Of a stretch of 64,000 nucleotides of DNA, positions 1-12,420 are shown piece by piece. Positions within the stretch are counted from its first letter, which is position 1; every line of letters begins with the position of its first letter. The DNA is taken from the NCBI RefSeq assembly GCF_029962835.1, contig NC_080577.1, positions 5,766,001 through 5,830,000 on the forward strand, given 5' to 3'. Source of the DNA: Magnolia sinica (Eukaryota > Streptophyta > Magnoliopsida > Magnoliales > Magnoliaceae). The position numbers and the translations under genes are program-made. The notes beneath the pieces were generated by a model. That model did no database searches, was not told where the DNA came from, and saw only the letters and a list, made by a program, of their open reading frames with translations.

Positions 1-1735
1 AATGCATCAATATATTTTCACATCATAAAATCATCAATGTGGTAGTTCTTATAATATTCGTTCAACCAAGCAGCATTCTTCTTTTTCCTAACTTAAGGAG
101 ATGGAGGTGATGGATGTTGGGACCCAGCCTAATCAAGATAGCCAATAGCCAGGGCTACTCGCCATAACTTATTTTTATAGACTTTATTTGTTTCCCATGG
201 GTGTTGGCTTGAACAACTCTCATTGAGGATAAATAAAGAACTGAAGATAAAAGAAGTTTATGATGATTTCCTTTCAGGATAAAATAAACTATGTGACAAA
301 ATTATCATTGCAATCAAACGTAAGGTGATATAATCGGCACATGTAGCAATACCATCATTGCAAGGAAATGTAAGTGATGTAATTACATAATTATAAGAGT
401 AAATGATTATGACCAATTTGCAACTATTAAACCTTGGAAAATCAAATAGGTTAGCTCAATCATTGGACTTTGAAATGCGGTGACCATACGGCGGTGACAT
501 CACTTAGCGAAATTTGATTGGGCCATGTATTGGGCCACATGTTGCTGCTAAAGATAAGAGGAGTTCAACAAGTACATACTCGATAACTTTTAAATATAAT
601 TTGAGTGAGGCCTCATTTCTCATTTCCAGCCGTGGCTTATGGCCCAATCAAATTTCATGGGAGATTACATGATGACCCTACCACCACAGACCCCCATAGT
701 GACCTAATGGGTGGGATTTGATTGGGGCACGTGGTGCTAATAGAGACGGAGTCGTGCAAAGTAAGTTTGGAAGTTGTCAGGTTCTTATAGCCATATGTGG
801 TCCGCTCAAATCACTGGAACACTTCATCTTGAACCTTCTTGATGGTAGGACCATCATTTGATATACATCTTAGTTAATCAAAGATTTAAACTTGCTTCAT
901 TTTTAGGTTCATGCCCTGAAATGATTTGGAAAAATGAAAGGATGACATTGATATACAATACACATATTAAGGTAAATCCCATGGTAAGAGCTGCACCATC
1001 TCAGGTAAGGCTGCGCTTCACCTAATCAGCTGTTTATTTCGAGCGTGGCTTGGTGGTGGGATCCCTGATGTGGGGGCCACCTTAATGGATTGAGGTGGAC
1101 CATAATTTAGGAAACAATGGTAATTAATCTTTTTATGAACTTATCAAATAAACGTTTTGCTCGCCACGTAAAAATTTTAGTGGTAGGGATTTAATCATGA
1201 CTATTTATTGTGATACGGTCCACCTAAGAATTAAGTAGGTTTTGTTGCCCAGAGTCTTCTCTTACTTGTACTCTGGGTTACAGGGAGTCTACGTGTACGT
1301 GTCATTTCACCACCGGAGTGGGTCTTTATGACCTAATCAACAGATTGGATGTCAGATAAACAGTACAGTGGACCTTAGGAGGATTTAAATGATGGATATC
1401 CAATCACTATTGTTTTCCTGTGGTGTGGTCCACCTAAGATTTATATCCCTCTTTTTTTTAGGCTAAAGCCCTAAAACGATCTTTAAAAATGGATGAACGG
1501 AATGGATGAAACACATACATCATAGTGGGGCCCACAGAGCACTGACCACCAGCCACGGGGCTGGTGTGAGGGGGAGTAGCCAATCCGTTTCCCCCATTCT
1601 GCATCCGTATTCTTTATCTGGTAGTGGGACCCATCAAAATGACGGTGTGATTTGAAGCACGAGGCAGACACTTGCGTGGAATCTCGTGACTCAGCATGCC
1701 ATATGTTGGCGATGCACGCGACCCAAAACCACCCA
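1..1735. repeat. Segmental duplicate, copy 1 (partner of 7018-9645)
   Basis: This stretch aligns by eye, with many substitutions, to 7018-9645. Shared landmarks are the opening tract with AATATATTTTCACAT, a GCAGCATTCTTCTTTTT block, 'gatccctgatgtgggggccacc', and a closing block 'cacgaggcagacactt...gttggcgatgcacgcgaccca'. Copy 1 has about 440 bp extra (roughly 410-860) and lacks the hAT insertions seen in copy 2. It contains the right half of a palindromic MITE (about 1326-1545). The match stops abruptly at about 1733 next to a retrotransposon remnant. No gene is recognised; the short ORFs here have no family resemblance. Confidence 0.75.
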
Positions 1736-2985
1736 TCCCTCCAATGCTTGTTCGATGAAGGAGGGTTGGTTATTAAAGGCTCGCCAGTATTCCGCTAAGA
1801 GCAGAAAAAGAACCAGTCAGGATGCTGAGTGTGCGCTCACACTTGGTATAAGTGGAGAAACTCATTCACACTTAGCTCAGGTTGCTGCATCTCGGCCCAG
1901 AGTACCGCACAACCAAACAAGTCTCTCCACCCATTCGGCACAACCTATCCTGAAGCTATGCCAAGACTGCCTAACAGATCCCGAGCAATCTTCTAAAGCG
2001 ACAATCGGAGACTGCATTATAGCGCAACATGGAAAATCGCAACTGCCCTGGGGGAGGTTGGTCGGGTAGCTCTCATGGCTGAGGGAAAGTCAAAATGACC
2101 TAGTCCGGAATGTGGTATCCGGACCGAATTTTAGACAGCTCCTCTGCTGTCATCACCAAAGGCACGGGCCCTTTAACCCATCCTTCGGTGTCAACTTTCT
2201 CCTCACCACCCTCCTTAGGATCGGAACGACTAGAGGAACCTTTAATGGTCGTACGCTCGGGGGGGGTGAGTCCAATGCCTTCATTGACGCCGCCGGCCTC
2301 TATGCCAGAGGGTCCATTACCCTCTGTGAATGACGAAATAGGATATTTACCTCTCCAGCAACCTTCGCCAACAGTGAGGGTGATTCCGAAGCCGCCCAAA
2401 AGCCGCTTGCTTCACCTTCACCGCTGTATTCTCCCTCCCTAGGGCTTGTGGGACTTGACATTGTTAAAAGAAAAGAAAAAGAGGAAGAAGGAGTTCACCG
2501 GGAGAAATCCAAGAGTACCGAAAACGGACAGTGAAGCAAATTGATACTATGTCGAAGTTCGCAAGAAGAAACAAGAAGATAAGGGGAGAGAATCGAAAGA
2601 AGTCGCGAAAGTAGCAAAAGCCTATTTAGGGTGACCCCTTTATATAGAGCTGCCACGTGTCTCCAACATTAAATGAAGAGCCGAAATGATGCTTCCTCGG
2701 GCACCCCATCTTTACACATGGCAGCACCCTACGCATTCCCATCAAATGCTCCGCCACGTGTCCAATTTTCATACGTCTTGACACCGAAATGACGGCCGCT
2801 CTGCTCGTGTGACCTCGATAAATGAATCGACGCGTGGTCAAGTAAGACGACATGTCTCGGAAGCTGTACGAATCGCCTTACAATCAATAAATGCTTCATC
2901 ATAAACTCGTCGCAAGCATAACCCGACTCAATCCTGAAAAACTCCATGACTGCCTTGCAGCGATACAAGGAGTATGGGGGCTCAT
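1736..2985 (+). mobile_element. Internal 3' remnant of a Ty3-like LTR retrotransposon
   Basis: This is non-coding or decayed sequence directly before a probable LTR. A purine-rich tract with TATGGGGG at about 2973-2980 sits where a polypurine tract is expected, a few bases before TGTTG. No reverse transcriptase, integrase or gag motif could be read; the two open frames near 2110-2442 lie on opposite strands over one region and resemble nothing known. The 5' part of the element is missing, cut at about 1733 where the duplicated segment ends. Assignment to Ty3 rests on the similarity of the following LTR to the solo LTR at 5382-6059. Confidence 0.45.
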
Positions 2986-3723
2986 TGTTGGAGGAAAAAT
3001 ATGACAAGTCCTTGAGTTAGCTTGAGAGAAAAAGAGTCAATGAAGCAACGGCTCAGACTTGTTGGACGCCGAATCCGGATAAAGCTCAAAGTCCATAAAG
3101 CGCTGGATGAAGAGACGTAGCTCGGATCGTGAGGCGCTCAGCCCAACTATAGCTTAAACGTCCTGAGCCAGAAAGCAAAACCTCTAAGAGAAGAAGTGCA
3201 CCTCAAGGCTCAATTAAAAGCCTCACAAAGGAAAGCCCAAGCCGACCTAAGGTCAGTTGGCCAAAGATTGAGTCAGCCAATAGAGTGGGCGGAGATTAGC
3301 CATAAAACCTATCTCGGCATGACCGTGCTAAAGAGAAAGAGTCGGTCGAGCTATACTGCTTCATATCCGGAAGTTACCTAGTAAAACTCTGGATTTCCAT
3401 TCGAGATTTTCGGAGGATAAACTAAAATCTCTGAAAATCCAGGAATATCAAGGATTACAGATCCCCAAAGATTGAGATCTACGCTAATTGCGGAAACCCT
3501 ATGGGGTACGATGCCATTATAAATACAGAGACCTTAATGGTAAAAGGTATGTAAAAACTCTCGCCCTAAAACTTTTTTCTAAAAGACCCAGATTTTGACT
3601 TAAGCATCGGAGGGTCCCCTGGTAAGGCCAACACTACCTTTCTCCTTTTTCCCTATGTAGGTCTAAGGTGCAGGTCCAAGCAAAGTATCACATAAAAGGG
3701 GTGAGCCGAAAACAACATCAACA
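2986..3723 (+). mobile_element. Probable 3' LTR of a Ty3-like retrotransposon
   Basis: It begins TGTTG and ends CAACA, a perfect 5-bp terminal inverted repeat. It contains a TATA-like ATTATAAATAC near 3517. Near its 3' end is a block 'gcatcggagggtcccctg' that recurs almost exactly in the solo LTR at 5382-6059, so the two belong to related families. A purine-rich tract precedes it. The 5' partner LTR is not in the window, so no target-site duplication can be tested. The exact 5' border is my choice from the TG plus polypurine context; an alternative TGTTG starts at 3060. Confidence 0.5.
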
Positions 3724-4207
3724 AGTATGATAAGCCACCACATAAATTTAAGACGTGCATGATCAGCAGAGTCTAATCTCTTTCTTTCTTTCTTCATTTT
3801 TATTTTTTAAAAGAAGTATTATAAGGACTGTTTGGAAATATGAATATCCGGTTAATCTAAAAAAATACTCTTTTAAAAAGCCAAAGAAAAGGTATTCTTG
3901 GTTTAAAAAAGAGAGAGAGAAAAAAAAAAGTTCTGAATTTGGGATTAGTTGATGAGAGATTAGATTACGTGCCTTTCGGGGCAAAACATCTTTGTGGGAT
4001 GCCAATTGCATTAAGGGAATCCTCTGGGCCCATTGCAATGCCTGTATTCTATATATATCAGTTTCTTCAACTCGCGTTAAGGATGTACTCCAAAAATGAG
4101 GCAGAGTCAAGCACACCATGAGAAAACAGCCGAATTGAACGCTCACAATTAAGCATTATTAGGCCATTATGATATTTATATGCTATCCAATCCCTTCATA
4201 AAGTGAT
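3724..4207. other. Unrecognised AT-rich intergenic sequence
   Basis: Homopolymer- and pyrimidine-rich sequence (TTTCTTTCTTTC, then AAAAAAAAA tracts). Overlapping open frames on both strands are short and of low complexity. No gene or defined element is seen. Confidence 0.5.
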
Positions 4208-4634
4208 TTTCACATGAATGAAGAGAAAACACATACCAGCCTGACCCAAGATTTTTGAGACCCCAAGTGTTCAATAGTCACTATTTCTTGTGGTATGGTC
4301 CACTTGAGTCTGGGATATACCTATTTTTCATACCATGCCCTAACATGATTTGGGAAACTGATGCACAAAGTTGATGCTAGACGGACATTGCAGTGGGCCT
4401 CACAGAATTTTATGCGTCCAATTTCACATGAATGAAGAGAGAACACATACCAGCCTGACCCAAGATTTTTGAGACCCCAAGTGCTCAATAGTCACTATTT
4501 CTTATGGTATGGTCCACTTGAGTCGATATACCTATTTTTCAGACCATGCCCTAACATGATTTGGGAAACTGATGCACAGAGTTGATGCTAGATGGACATT
4601 GCAGTGGGCCTCATAGAATTTTATGCGTCCAATA
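4208..4634. repeat. Tandem duplication of about 212 bp, two copies
   Basis: The block starting 'tttcacatgaatgaagaga' and ending 'tttatgcgtccaat' occurs twice head to tail, first copy about 4208-4421 and second about 4422-4634. The copies differ by a few substitutions and a 3-4 bp deletion, so the duplication is young. The unit contains a fragment of the palindromic MITE family ('tatggtccacttgag'). Confidence 0.85.
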
Positions 4635-5376
4635 GGGCGCTGGCCAAATTTTGCATGGACCATTAAAATTTAAATCAAACATCATATTGAGACATACATG
4701 GATTGACAATTAATTAAAGTTTTCTTCAATTATATTATCTTGACTGTTTAATAAGTATGCATTTTCTGGCTTAATAGGAGCTGTCTTTGATTTTTGTCTT
4801 TTGACATTCATTTGTTTGAAACCAAGTATAGCTCTAAAACTTGTTCCAACCTTTATTGAAACCTAGAATGGACAATTTGATTTAATCCATGTGCGCCACC
4901 TATTTAAAATAGCGTGGGGCAATAGCCTAGCTCATGCATTGATCACAAATTTCAATTAAATTTAAATATTTCATGATTTTGGTCTAGCACCGACTGAATA
5001 GTATAACTCCTATTAATATAGGTCATATAACTCCCGCATTATATAACTACTACATTAATAAATCCTAAATATAGTACACACAACTATATATATTGACTAT
5101 ACAAGTGAATATTAAAAAAAAAAAATAATAAATAAAAAAACAAACTTAACTATCCATTTTAAATAAAAAGGCCTACTTGAACAACCGGAGTAAAACTACA
5201 ATGCGTGGAAAGGGACTATCTAAACAAGAGAGTACATGTTGTCATGGAATGGATTGCCATGGACCTTAGCGACCAGGCATGGTGGAATGTTTCAATCCCA
5301 AGGATTTGATAGGCTAACTTGACATATTCTATCAGTCTAAGGGCTTGTGGCGCATTAGTTAAGTTTTTAACAATTG
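4635..5376. other. Unrecognised AT-rich intergenic sequence
   Basis: AT-rich sequence with an A-rich tract near 5112-5150. No coding potential, element termini or RNA gene recognised. Confidence 0.5.
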
Positions 5377-5381
5377 ATAAC

Positions 5382-6059
5382 TGTTATGGATAAATCCGAA
5401 CTGAGCCATATCACGGTCAACTTGGACACCAATGATTAAGGCCCGGACTGATACGCATATGACCCAAGGTGAGTGCCCGATCCGAGGGCTCTCACAGAAC
5501 TATGATATCGACTCGATCTTCATGTCCGAGCCGATCCGTCCATCTCCTCTGCCCGACCTGATTATATCGACTTGGAAAGTAGGAGAGCATCCACTTATTC
5601 AATGTTCCTCCGAGCCGAGCCTCTCTATATGGGCTCGGATCGTCAAGTAAGACTCGAGCCGTGTGGTTAGCTCGGATGGGAACCTGGTTATCAACAACAT
5701 CAATGCACAACCCTTGTAATGCACGACTGGACTTATGTCCGGCGCACGATCTTCGGGTAACTACCAATTAACGCCCCCCGCGTAATCTTCGCGTGATGTC
5801 TATGACCGTGCCGAGATTGTCAGACACGTTCATTATGACCCTCAGGTATAAATACAAGTCATTTCTACAAGATTAAGTATGCAATATCTCACACCCTCAC
5901 TACTCTACTCTACTTGGACCCAGATTCCTTAGCCTGACTTTGGCATCGGAGGGTCCCCTGCTTGAGCCAGAGTCTTCTTTGTTTACTGTCTTGTGCAGAA
6001 CCAGGGTTCGCTTCGAGCACGCAAAGCTCGGTGGGATGGTCCAGATTCTTGTATCAACA
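5382..6059 (+). mobile_element. Solo LTR with 5-bp target-site duplication ATAAC
   Basis: The unit runs from TGTTATGG to TATCAACA (TGTT/AACA ends) and is 678 bp long. It is flanked on both sides by ATAAC (5377-5381 and 6060-6064), the 5-bp duplication expected of an LTR retrotransposon. A TATA-like GGTATAAATACA lies at about 5844. Near the 3' end is the block 'ggcatcggagggtcccctg' shared with the LTR ending at 3723. No internal region is present, so this is a solo LTR left by recombination between LTRs. ORFs inside it are not genes. Confidence 0.85.
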
Positions 6060-6064
6060 ATAAC

Positions 6065-7017
6065 TACTCTCATTTCTTTATAGCTTCTGTTGAGGTAAAA
6101 ATAGAGGTAATATCTTTATCTTTTCCCTTGCCTAATGAATAGGTTTGATAAAATATAAACACCATAGTGACAACACAAACCCACCTACGGTTAGCATTCC
6201 ATCCCTCTTGTTCCATTTGGTGTGGCCCACCTATACTGTAGATCTGACTGTTTATTTTTATTTTATTTTTTCCTTCAAGGACAAAGTTCATTTAACACAT
6301 AATGACATGATAAGCTCCGAAGAGGATCGGTGACTTTGCCCTCTTATGGGTATCCGTGGGTCGTCATATTAAACCAGCCCAATTCAAGCGGATCCTGTGG
6401 GTAAAGTCTACACAAAACACACGAAGGATATATTCCAATGAGGTCTCCAGTCCAATCGGTTTGGCCGCACCTTATAACTTTCATATTAATATAATGTGGG
6501 TGTGGCATCTTTTCAACATGTTGGGATCACCTTGTTCAAAAATCATTCCCATCACTCAACAGGTGAGTCATGTCATTGAGAACAAGTCCTTGTCATCAAT
6601 AAATAATAAAAGGCTAATATCATACACTTGTCATGAGTGAATGTAGCTAATTTTTACAATAATCCTCATGATGAGACACCTATTGGACACGTGGGATGTT
6701 GCACTCACTTGAAATATTAGAAGATATTTTACTGATTTTGTCGGTTAGATTTTCAAATTTTCCATGAATAAATGAGTCATCAATATCCAAATCCTAACTA
6801 TTGCGGACCACTGTGGTAGACTAACAAGAGTTTCAACACAAGGTCATTGGTTGAAGTACCCTTGCGATGAAAATTCACTGTCGTGTGAGTGCATAGGTGT
6901 GAGTGTGTATGAAGAAAGAAAGAACAAAAAAAGCACCATTATTGTAATTTCTAAGTATTTGTTTAAATAAAAATTATGACATATATTTTGAGAACCAATT
7001 GAAATGAGGTAAAGTAA
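6065..7017. other. Intergenic sequence with a MITE fragment
   Basis: Around 6140-6310 there is a decayed fragment resembling the palindromic MITE family ('ggtgtggcccacctatactgtagatc'). The remainder has no recognised gene or element. Confidence 0.45.
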
Positions 7018-7939
7018 AATACAATCAATATATTTTCACATTACAAAATCACCAGTGTGGTGGTTCTTACAATGTTTTGTTCAATCAAGCAGCATTCTTC
7101 TTTTTATTAAAATAAGGAGAGGGAGGAGACAAATGTTGGGACCCGACCTTAGCCATCCACCAGAGGTTCTTTCTATTGACTCTATTTGTTTCCAAGGGGC
7201 ATTGCCGGCTTGAACAACTCTCATTGAAGCCGAGTAAAGAATTAAAGCTAGCAAAGTTTTATAGAACCATGTAGCAAAATAATCATTGCAATAAAATATA
7301 AGTGATGTAGTCGCACATAGAATAATATCATCATTGCAACAAAATGTAAGTGATGTAATCACATAATTACAAGAGTAAATGATTATGACCAATACATCTT
7401 CTTACATATGATTAACCAAAGATTCAAACCTGCTTCATTTTTAGGCTCATGTCATAAATGATATGAAAAAAATGATAGGATGGTGTGGATATACAATAAG
7501 CACGACAAAGTGAATCTTATGGTAAGAGTTGCACCATCTTGGGTAAGGCCAGGCCACACCTAATCAACTATTTAATTCATGCGTGGGTGGGATCCCTGAT
7601 GTGGGGGCCACCTTAATGGATGTGCATTATAAGGCATGATCCAACAAATGAAGCAAATCACAATCTCTTGTGGATCATAATTTAGGAAACAGTGGTAATT
7701 AACTATTAAAATTTTTTATTAGGTTACAAAAGCTTTCGATCAAGTTTATATTTGTCTGATCTCTTAGCTCATGTCTTCATGAACTTACCGAGGATAGCAA
7801 ATAAACATTTTAGTCGCCCATGGAGCTTTAAACAGTCGGGATTCAATCATAACGGTTTCTTGTGATATGGTCCACCAAAGATTTAGGTCAGCTTGGTTCC
7901 GGGTGCCCACGCCGGGAGTCATCTTACTTACTACTTAGT

Positions 7940-8579
7940 AGGGTTGTACGTTGGGCGGGTTGGGTCGGGTTGGTGCTCAACCCTAACCCAACCTAAGGTT
8001 CCTATACCTCAACCCCAACCCAACCCAACCCAATCTCAAGTTGGGAATTCTCAACCCAGGGTTGATCGAGTTGGTCGGGTGTATACATGCTAATATTTTT
8101 ATTATTACATTAGTTTATTATATTTTAATATAGAACTTATTTTTTGTATCTATGATTTTATTAATTATATATGTGATTATTCATCATAAAAAATTTCATT
8201 TTTTTCTTTTTTAAAAAAAAGCTAAAATATAGGAAAACTACTCCTTTAACAGTCATGTAGTGTAGCATGCAATCTATTTGGGAGAGAAAAATTCGACATA
8301 TCTTGTTAGCTTAAGTACTTGGAAACTACGTGGAGAAATGAGCCCTGACATCACTAGTGTGCCTTCAACACAAATGATCCACACTCAATTACAATTTATA
8401 AGTAACTAATATATTGATCAGGTTCGGGTTGGGTTGGGGCAACCCGAGACCTCAACCTAAGCCCAATCCAAGTTTTATCATGTTGGTGTTTGTATAGCCC
8501 AAGCATGAGATCGGACCGATATATCCCACCGCGTCGGTCACGGGTCGGTCGGTTGAACCCGCCAAACTTTCAGCTATCC
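7940..8579. mobile_element. Non-autonomous hAT element, copy 1, TSD TACTTAGT
   Basis: Flanked by perfect 8-bp duplications TACTTAGT (7932-7939 and 8580-8587), the length typical of hAT transposons. The left end reads AGGGTTGTACGTTGGGC; the right end, inverted, is similar (clearest in copy 2). Tracts of GGGTTGGGT-type sequence lie just inside each end, with an AT-rich core. No transposase is encoded. Confidence 0.8.
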
Positions 8580-8818
8580 TACTTAGTCCTCTGGGTTGCA
8601 GGGAGTCTCACCGTACATTTCACCACCGAAGTGGCTCACCACCCATTCTGCGTCCATACTCTTTATCTGGAAGCGAGACCCCTTCAGAATAACGGTTGGG
8701 ATTCAATCGTAACTGTTTCTAGTGATATGGTCCACCAAAGATTTAGGTCAGCTTGGTTCCGAGTATCCAGCCAAACCGCGCCCGGAGTCATCTTACTTAC
8801 TACTTAGTAGGGCTGTAC

Positions 8819-9439
8819 GTCGGGCGAGTTGGGTCGGGTTGGTGCCCAACCCAACCCAATTTCGGGTTGGGAATTCTCAACCCATGCCCAACCCAAGTGG
8901 GCTCGGTCGGGTTGATCGAGTTGGTCGAATGTATATATGCTAATATTTTCGTTATTACATTAGTTTATTATATTTTAATATAGGACTTATTTTTTGTATC
9001 CATGATTTTATTAATTATATATGTGATTATTCATCATAAAAAACTTCTTTTTTTTCTTTTTTTTTTTAAAACTAAAATATAGAAAAACTACTCCTTTAAA
9101 AGTCATGTAGCATAGCATGCAATCTATTTGGGAGAGAAAAATCTGGCATATCTTATTAGCTTGAGTACTTGGAAATGACGTGGACAAATGAGACTCAACA
9201 TCACTAGTGTGCCTTCGACACAAACGATTTACAGTCAATTACAATTTATAAGTAACTAATATATTAATTGGGTTCGGGTTGAGTCGGGCAACCCGAGACC
9301 TCAACTTAAGCCCAACCCAAGTTTTACGGGGCTGGTGTTTGTATAGCCCAAGCAAGCATGAGATAGGACCCGATATATCTTGCCCCAGCTGGTGGGTCAC
9401 GGGTAGGTCTGGTTGAACCCGCCCAACTTTCAGCCCCAC
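8819..9439. mobile_element. Non-autonomous hAT element, copy 2
   Basis: A duplicate of the element at 7940-8579. The left flank is TACTTAGT (8811-8818) and the right flank has decayed to TGCATAGT (9440-9447). The ends AGGGCTGTACGTCGGGCG and, inverted, GGGGCTGAAAGTTGGGCG form an imperfect terminal inverted repeat. A poly-T/poly-A tract near 9048-9070 has expanded relative to copy 1. Confidence 0.8.
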
Positions 9440-9645
9440 TGCATAGTCGTCTGGGTTGCGGGGAGTCTCACCGTGTCATTTCACCACCGAAGTGGGTCAC
9501 CACCCATTCTGCGTCCCTACTCTTTATCTGTAAGTGGGACCCTTTCAGAATAACGGTGTGATTTAAAGCACGAGGCAGACACTTACATGGAATCTCGTGA
9601 CTCAGGGATGCCGTAACGTTGGCGATGCACGCGACCCAACATACA

Positions 9646-10284
9646 GCGCATTAAAAAGGATGAAAGATGACATGGTCCTCGGCCCGAGGTTGTGTGATAT
9701 GGGACCCCATGGTTTAGCGGTCCTTGTGTCAATTTGATGCCATGGGTGGATAGAATGGTAGGCGTTGTGCGATTGCCGTGATGTCATCGCATCCAAATCA
9801 ATGGCCTGGATGACCGAGCCATGGGCCTTATCCGTATGGAGCATAAGCGACCGAAAATCTATTCACATCCTCGGCCGGTGGATCTGACAATCCCATAACT
9901 GTCATTGAATCCCAGCAAATCTACATCGTTGATTTCACAGTCCACACCGTGGATGGGGATGGCCCAGTTCCTGATTTCAATCCTTTTTTCTTTATTATTA
10001 TTATTTTTTATTCTAGTGAACGTGGACCATGGTGTACTTTTTTTTAAATTATCAGCCATTCAATTTGCAAGCTACACTCCGATCAAAAGGTTCAAATCTT
10101 CCAGGAGGAAAAGTTTTCCAGTTCGCCCTTCATTCGCAGATTGGCCCATTAAATCGACGGCGCGGAACCGGAATCACGTGCCTCACGTGTATCGAAATGG
10201 AATCCTCGGTAACGACGAGAGACATCCACTTAGCACGCATTCCGATGGGCGCGATTTGGGTGGATCCCCCATCCACCGTGGTCG
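9646..10284. other. Unrecognised intergenic sequence
   Basis: No gene, RNA or element boundary recognised. The overlapping ORFs at 9859-10059 (minus) and 9905-10288 (plus) share the same bases and show no family motif. Confidence 0.45.
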
Positions 10285-10735
10285 GTGAATCCCTAACAGT
10301 GGAGCCCACTTTGATGTATTTTCCTTACATCCGCACTGTCCATCCATTCTGACAGATTATATAAGGGCATAATCCCAAAAATAAAGCAGATCCAAATCTA
10401 ACGTAGACCATACCACATGAAACACACGTGACTGAATCCCCACCATTAAAAACTTTACGGGGGCCACCGGAATGTTTAATTACCATCCAACCTGTTGATA
10501 AGGTCACAAAGAACTGGATGAAGAGACCAGACAAATATCAGTTTGATAGAAACCTTTTATGGCCCGCGAGAACTTTTTAATGGTCGATTACCACTGTTTA
10601 CTGTATTATGCTTCATCTGAGATTTGGATCTGCTTTATTTTTAGTATCATCCTTTAAAATGAGTTTTCAAAACGGATGAACGGTGTGGATATAAGTAACA
10701 TATATCAAAATGTGCTCCACAGTCAGGAATCAATC
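10285..10735. mobile_element. Full copy of palindromic GGGCCCAC-type MITE
   Basis: The two halves are inverted relatives. The left begins with 'gtggagcccactttgatgta' followed by 'atccgcactgtccatcc'; the right ends 'ggatgaacggtgtggat...atatcaaaatgtgctccacag'. Inner landmarks are 'aagcagatccaaatc', 'ccatccaacctgttgataag' and 'gagatttggatctgct'. It recurs many times in the window. No coding capacity. Confidence 0.75.
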
Positions 10736-11950
10736 CACAAAGCCGCGCCCATTCCAACGGTGCAACTGTTCCCAGCATTTCCACCCACCACGCATGAGGA
10801 CTGAGGAGCGGAAATGGTAGGATACTGTGGGACGCGGATTTCCTACGAAAGGGTGGGGCCCACCACCATTGTACAGTAATAACGGTGCAGAAGCGCATGT
10901 TTTATCGTACTCGTGGCATCTACCGAAGCGCCTGTTTCTATCTGTCAGATCAGGGAACTTGTTCTAAGTTGAAGATTTTCAATATTCAACAATTCACAGT
11001 TATCGAATTTTATTTATTTATTTATTTATTCTATTTTACACACGCACACGCATCCCCACGCACTCACGCTATGGTGGATTTCACCACCTATGTAATCGAT
11101 TTTATTTTAGAGAACACGTTCAATATACAGTAGGTCCCGATATTTGGATGGTTATTATTTTAAGTAAATGCCACGTGTGCAGCAGGTAATCCATAACACC
11201 CGATTCTATTTTATTCCGGCATTTTGAATACCCAAGTTGTACACGCAAGCTAACCGTTACGACCTTCCCTACTTGAGTACACGCAGCCTGTTCCTTCCTA
11301 ACACTTCTGCGTAAGAAAGTTTAAGCCATAGTTCATCCAAGAGGTGGTCCACTGATCGAATGGTCCAGATCACTTCATAGTGTATCCAATCAGCATTTTG
11401 TAGATATTGACACTGTGCAGGACATGATCAGAACAAAAGAGGGGCACCAGGCTTCTATCTTGGTCATAGAAAAAACCCTTGATCTGGATCATTCATTAGA
11501 ACGAAGGGCTTACGAATAAGTGATCTGGATCTGAAATGTGGGCCCAACTGCCTGCTTGCCATAAGGGCCACCTTATGGTGCCGGAGCATATGATATTTTT
11601 ATTTATTTGAGAATTTATATGGTCCACCATGATGATTATATAAAATCCATTATAATCATCAAATAACATATCAAAATTTAAGCTTGGGGTATAAAAATCA
11701 GATTCATTGATGATCCAAGTGGGCCACATAAAGGTTAACATTTTTAAGGGTTAGAGTTGCCCTAAACAATGTTTTCAACCGTGTATCCACCTGTAGGATG
11801 GCTGGGGCTGATTTTTGGGCCTTCGATATGACATGGGGCTAAGTAAATAATGGTCAGAGTGGATATCACATAAATATAACGGTGGGCCGTACCCGCAGTG
11901 CAAACCTTTTTGCTGGTACGGCTGCGTAGGAAACGTGCAGTGCGGGATCA
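10736..11950. other. Unrecognised intergenic sequence
   Basis: Contains TTTATTTA and ACACACGCAC low-complexity tracts near 11000-11060 and an imperfect palindromic stretch around 11600-11730 that may be another MITE. No gene seen. Confidence 0.4.
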
Positions 11951-12119
11951 GAGAAATTTACGACTGTGGGCCCCACCTTTTATCCATTGGATATTCTTTA
12001 AGCAATACAAACCTAACTTCCGAATTTAGACCTCCTCGTACGGACTCTAAATTCTAGGATGAAAATACCCCTGCCCTGCGGAATGGCTGGCGTGCAGAGC
12101 CGAGGGCCGACGAATGTCC

Positions 12120-12420
12120 CTGCACTGGGAACTCATGTGGGGCCTAGTGTGATGTTTGTGAGAAATCCTTCCCATCTAAGTTCATTCGTAGGGTCACAAA
12201 GACACGAGGAAAAACAAATTTCATAATGATCCAAAACTACTGTAGCCCTAAAAGGGTTTCAATGGCAGACATTTAACTCCCCGCTACTTTTTACAGCATA
12301 GTCCACTTGATAGCTAGATCTGTCTTATTTTTCATCTCAGGCCTTAATACGAGTTCGCCAAATAGATGGACGGTTTGGATATAATATATACCTCATAATG
12401 GGACCCACAAAAATCGGTGG
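12120..12420. mobile_element. Palindromic MITE sequence inside the left arm of element A
   Basis: Shares 'cataatgatccaaaact', 'aaaagggtttcaatgg' and 'gatagctagatctgtctta' with the arms of element B and with free copies of the MITE family. It probably inserted in an ancestor of both elements. Confidence 0.6.

Larger units (their letters stand above)
7836..9556. repeat. 860-bp tandem duplication carrying a hAT element
   Basis: Copy 1 is 7836-8695 and copy 2 is 8696-9556. Both begin 'gggattcaatc' and end 'ttcagaataacgg'. The offset measured at the internal landmark 'ggtccaccaaag' (7869 and 8729) is 860 bp. Each copy contains one hAT element at the same internal position, so the hAT inserted before the duplication. 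Confidence 0.85.
7018..9645. repeat. Segmental duplicate, copy 2 (partner of 1-1735)
   Basis: Homologous to 1-1735 from the AATATATTTTCACAT landmark to the block ending 'gcgatgcacgcgaccca'. It differs by lacking about 440 bp, by hAT insertions, and by an internal 860-bp tandem duplication. No gene is recognised. Confidence 0.75.

Noticed and set aside
3755..4146. Plus- and minus-strand ORFs near a polypyrimidine tract
   Set aside because: Low-complexity translation with Lys/Phe runs and no recognised domain.
7950..9310. GGGTT-rich tracts as interstitial telomere repeats
   Set aside because: The plant telomere unit is TTTAGGG; these are irregular GGGTTGGGTCGGG tracts that belong to the ends of hAT elements with 8-bp duplications.
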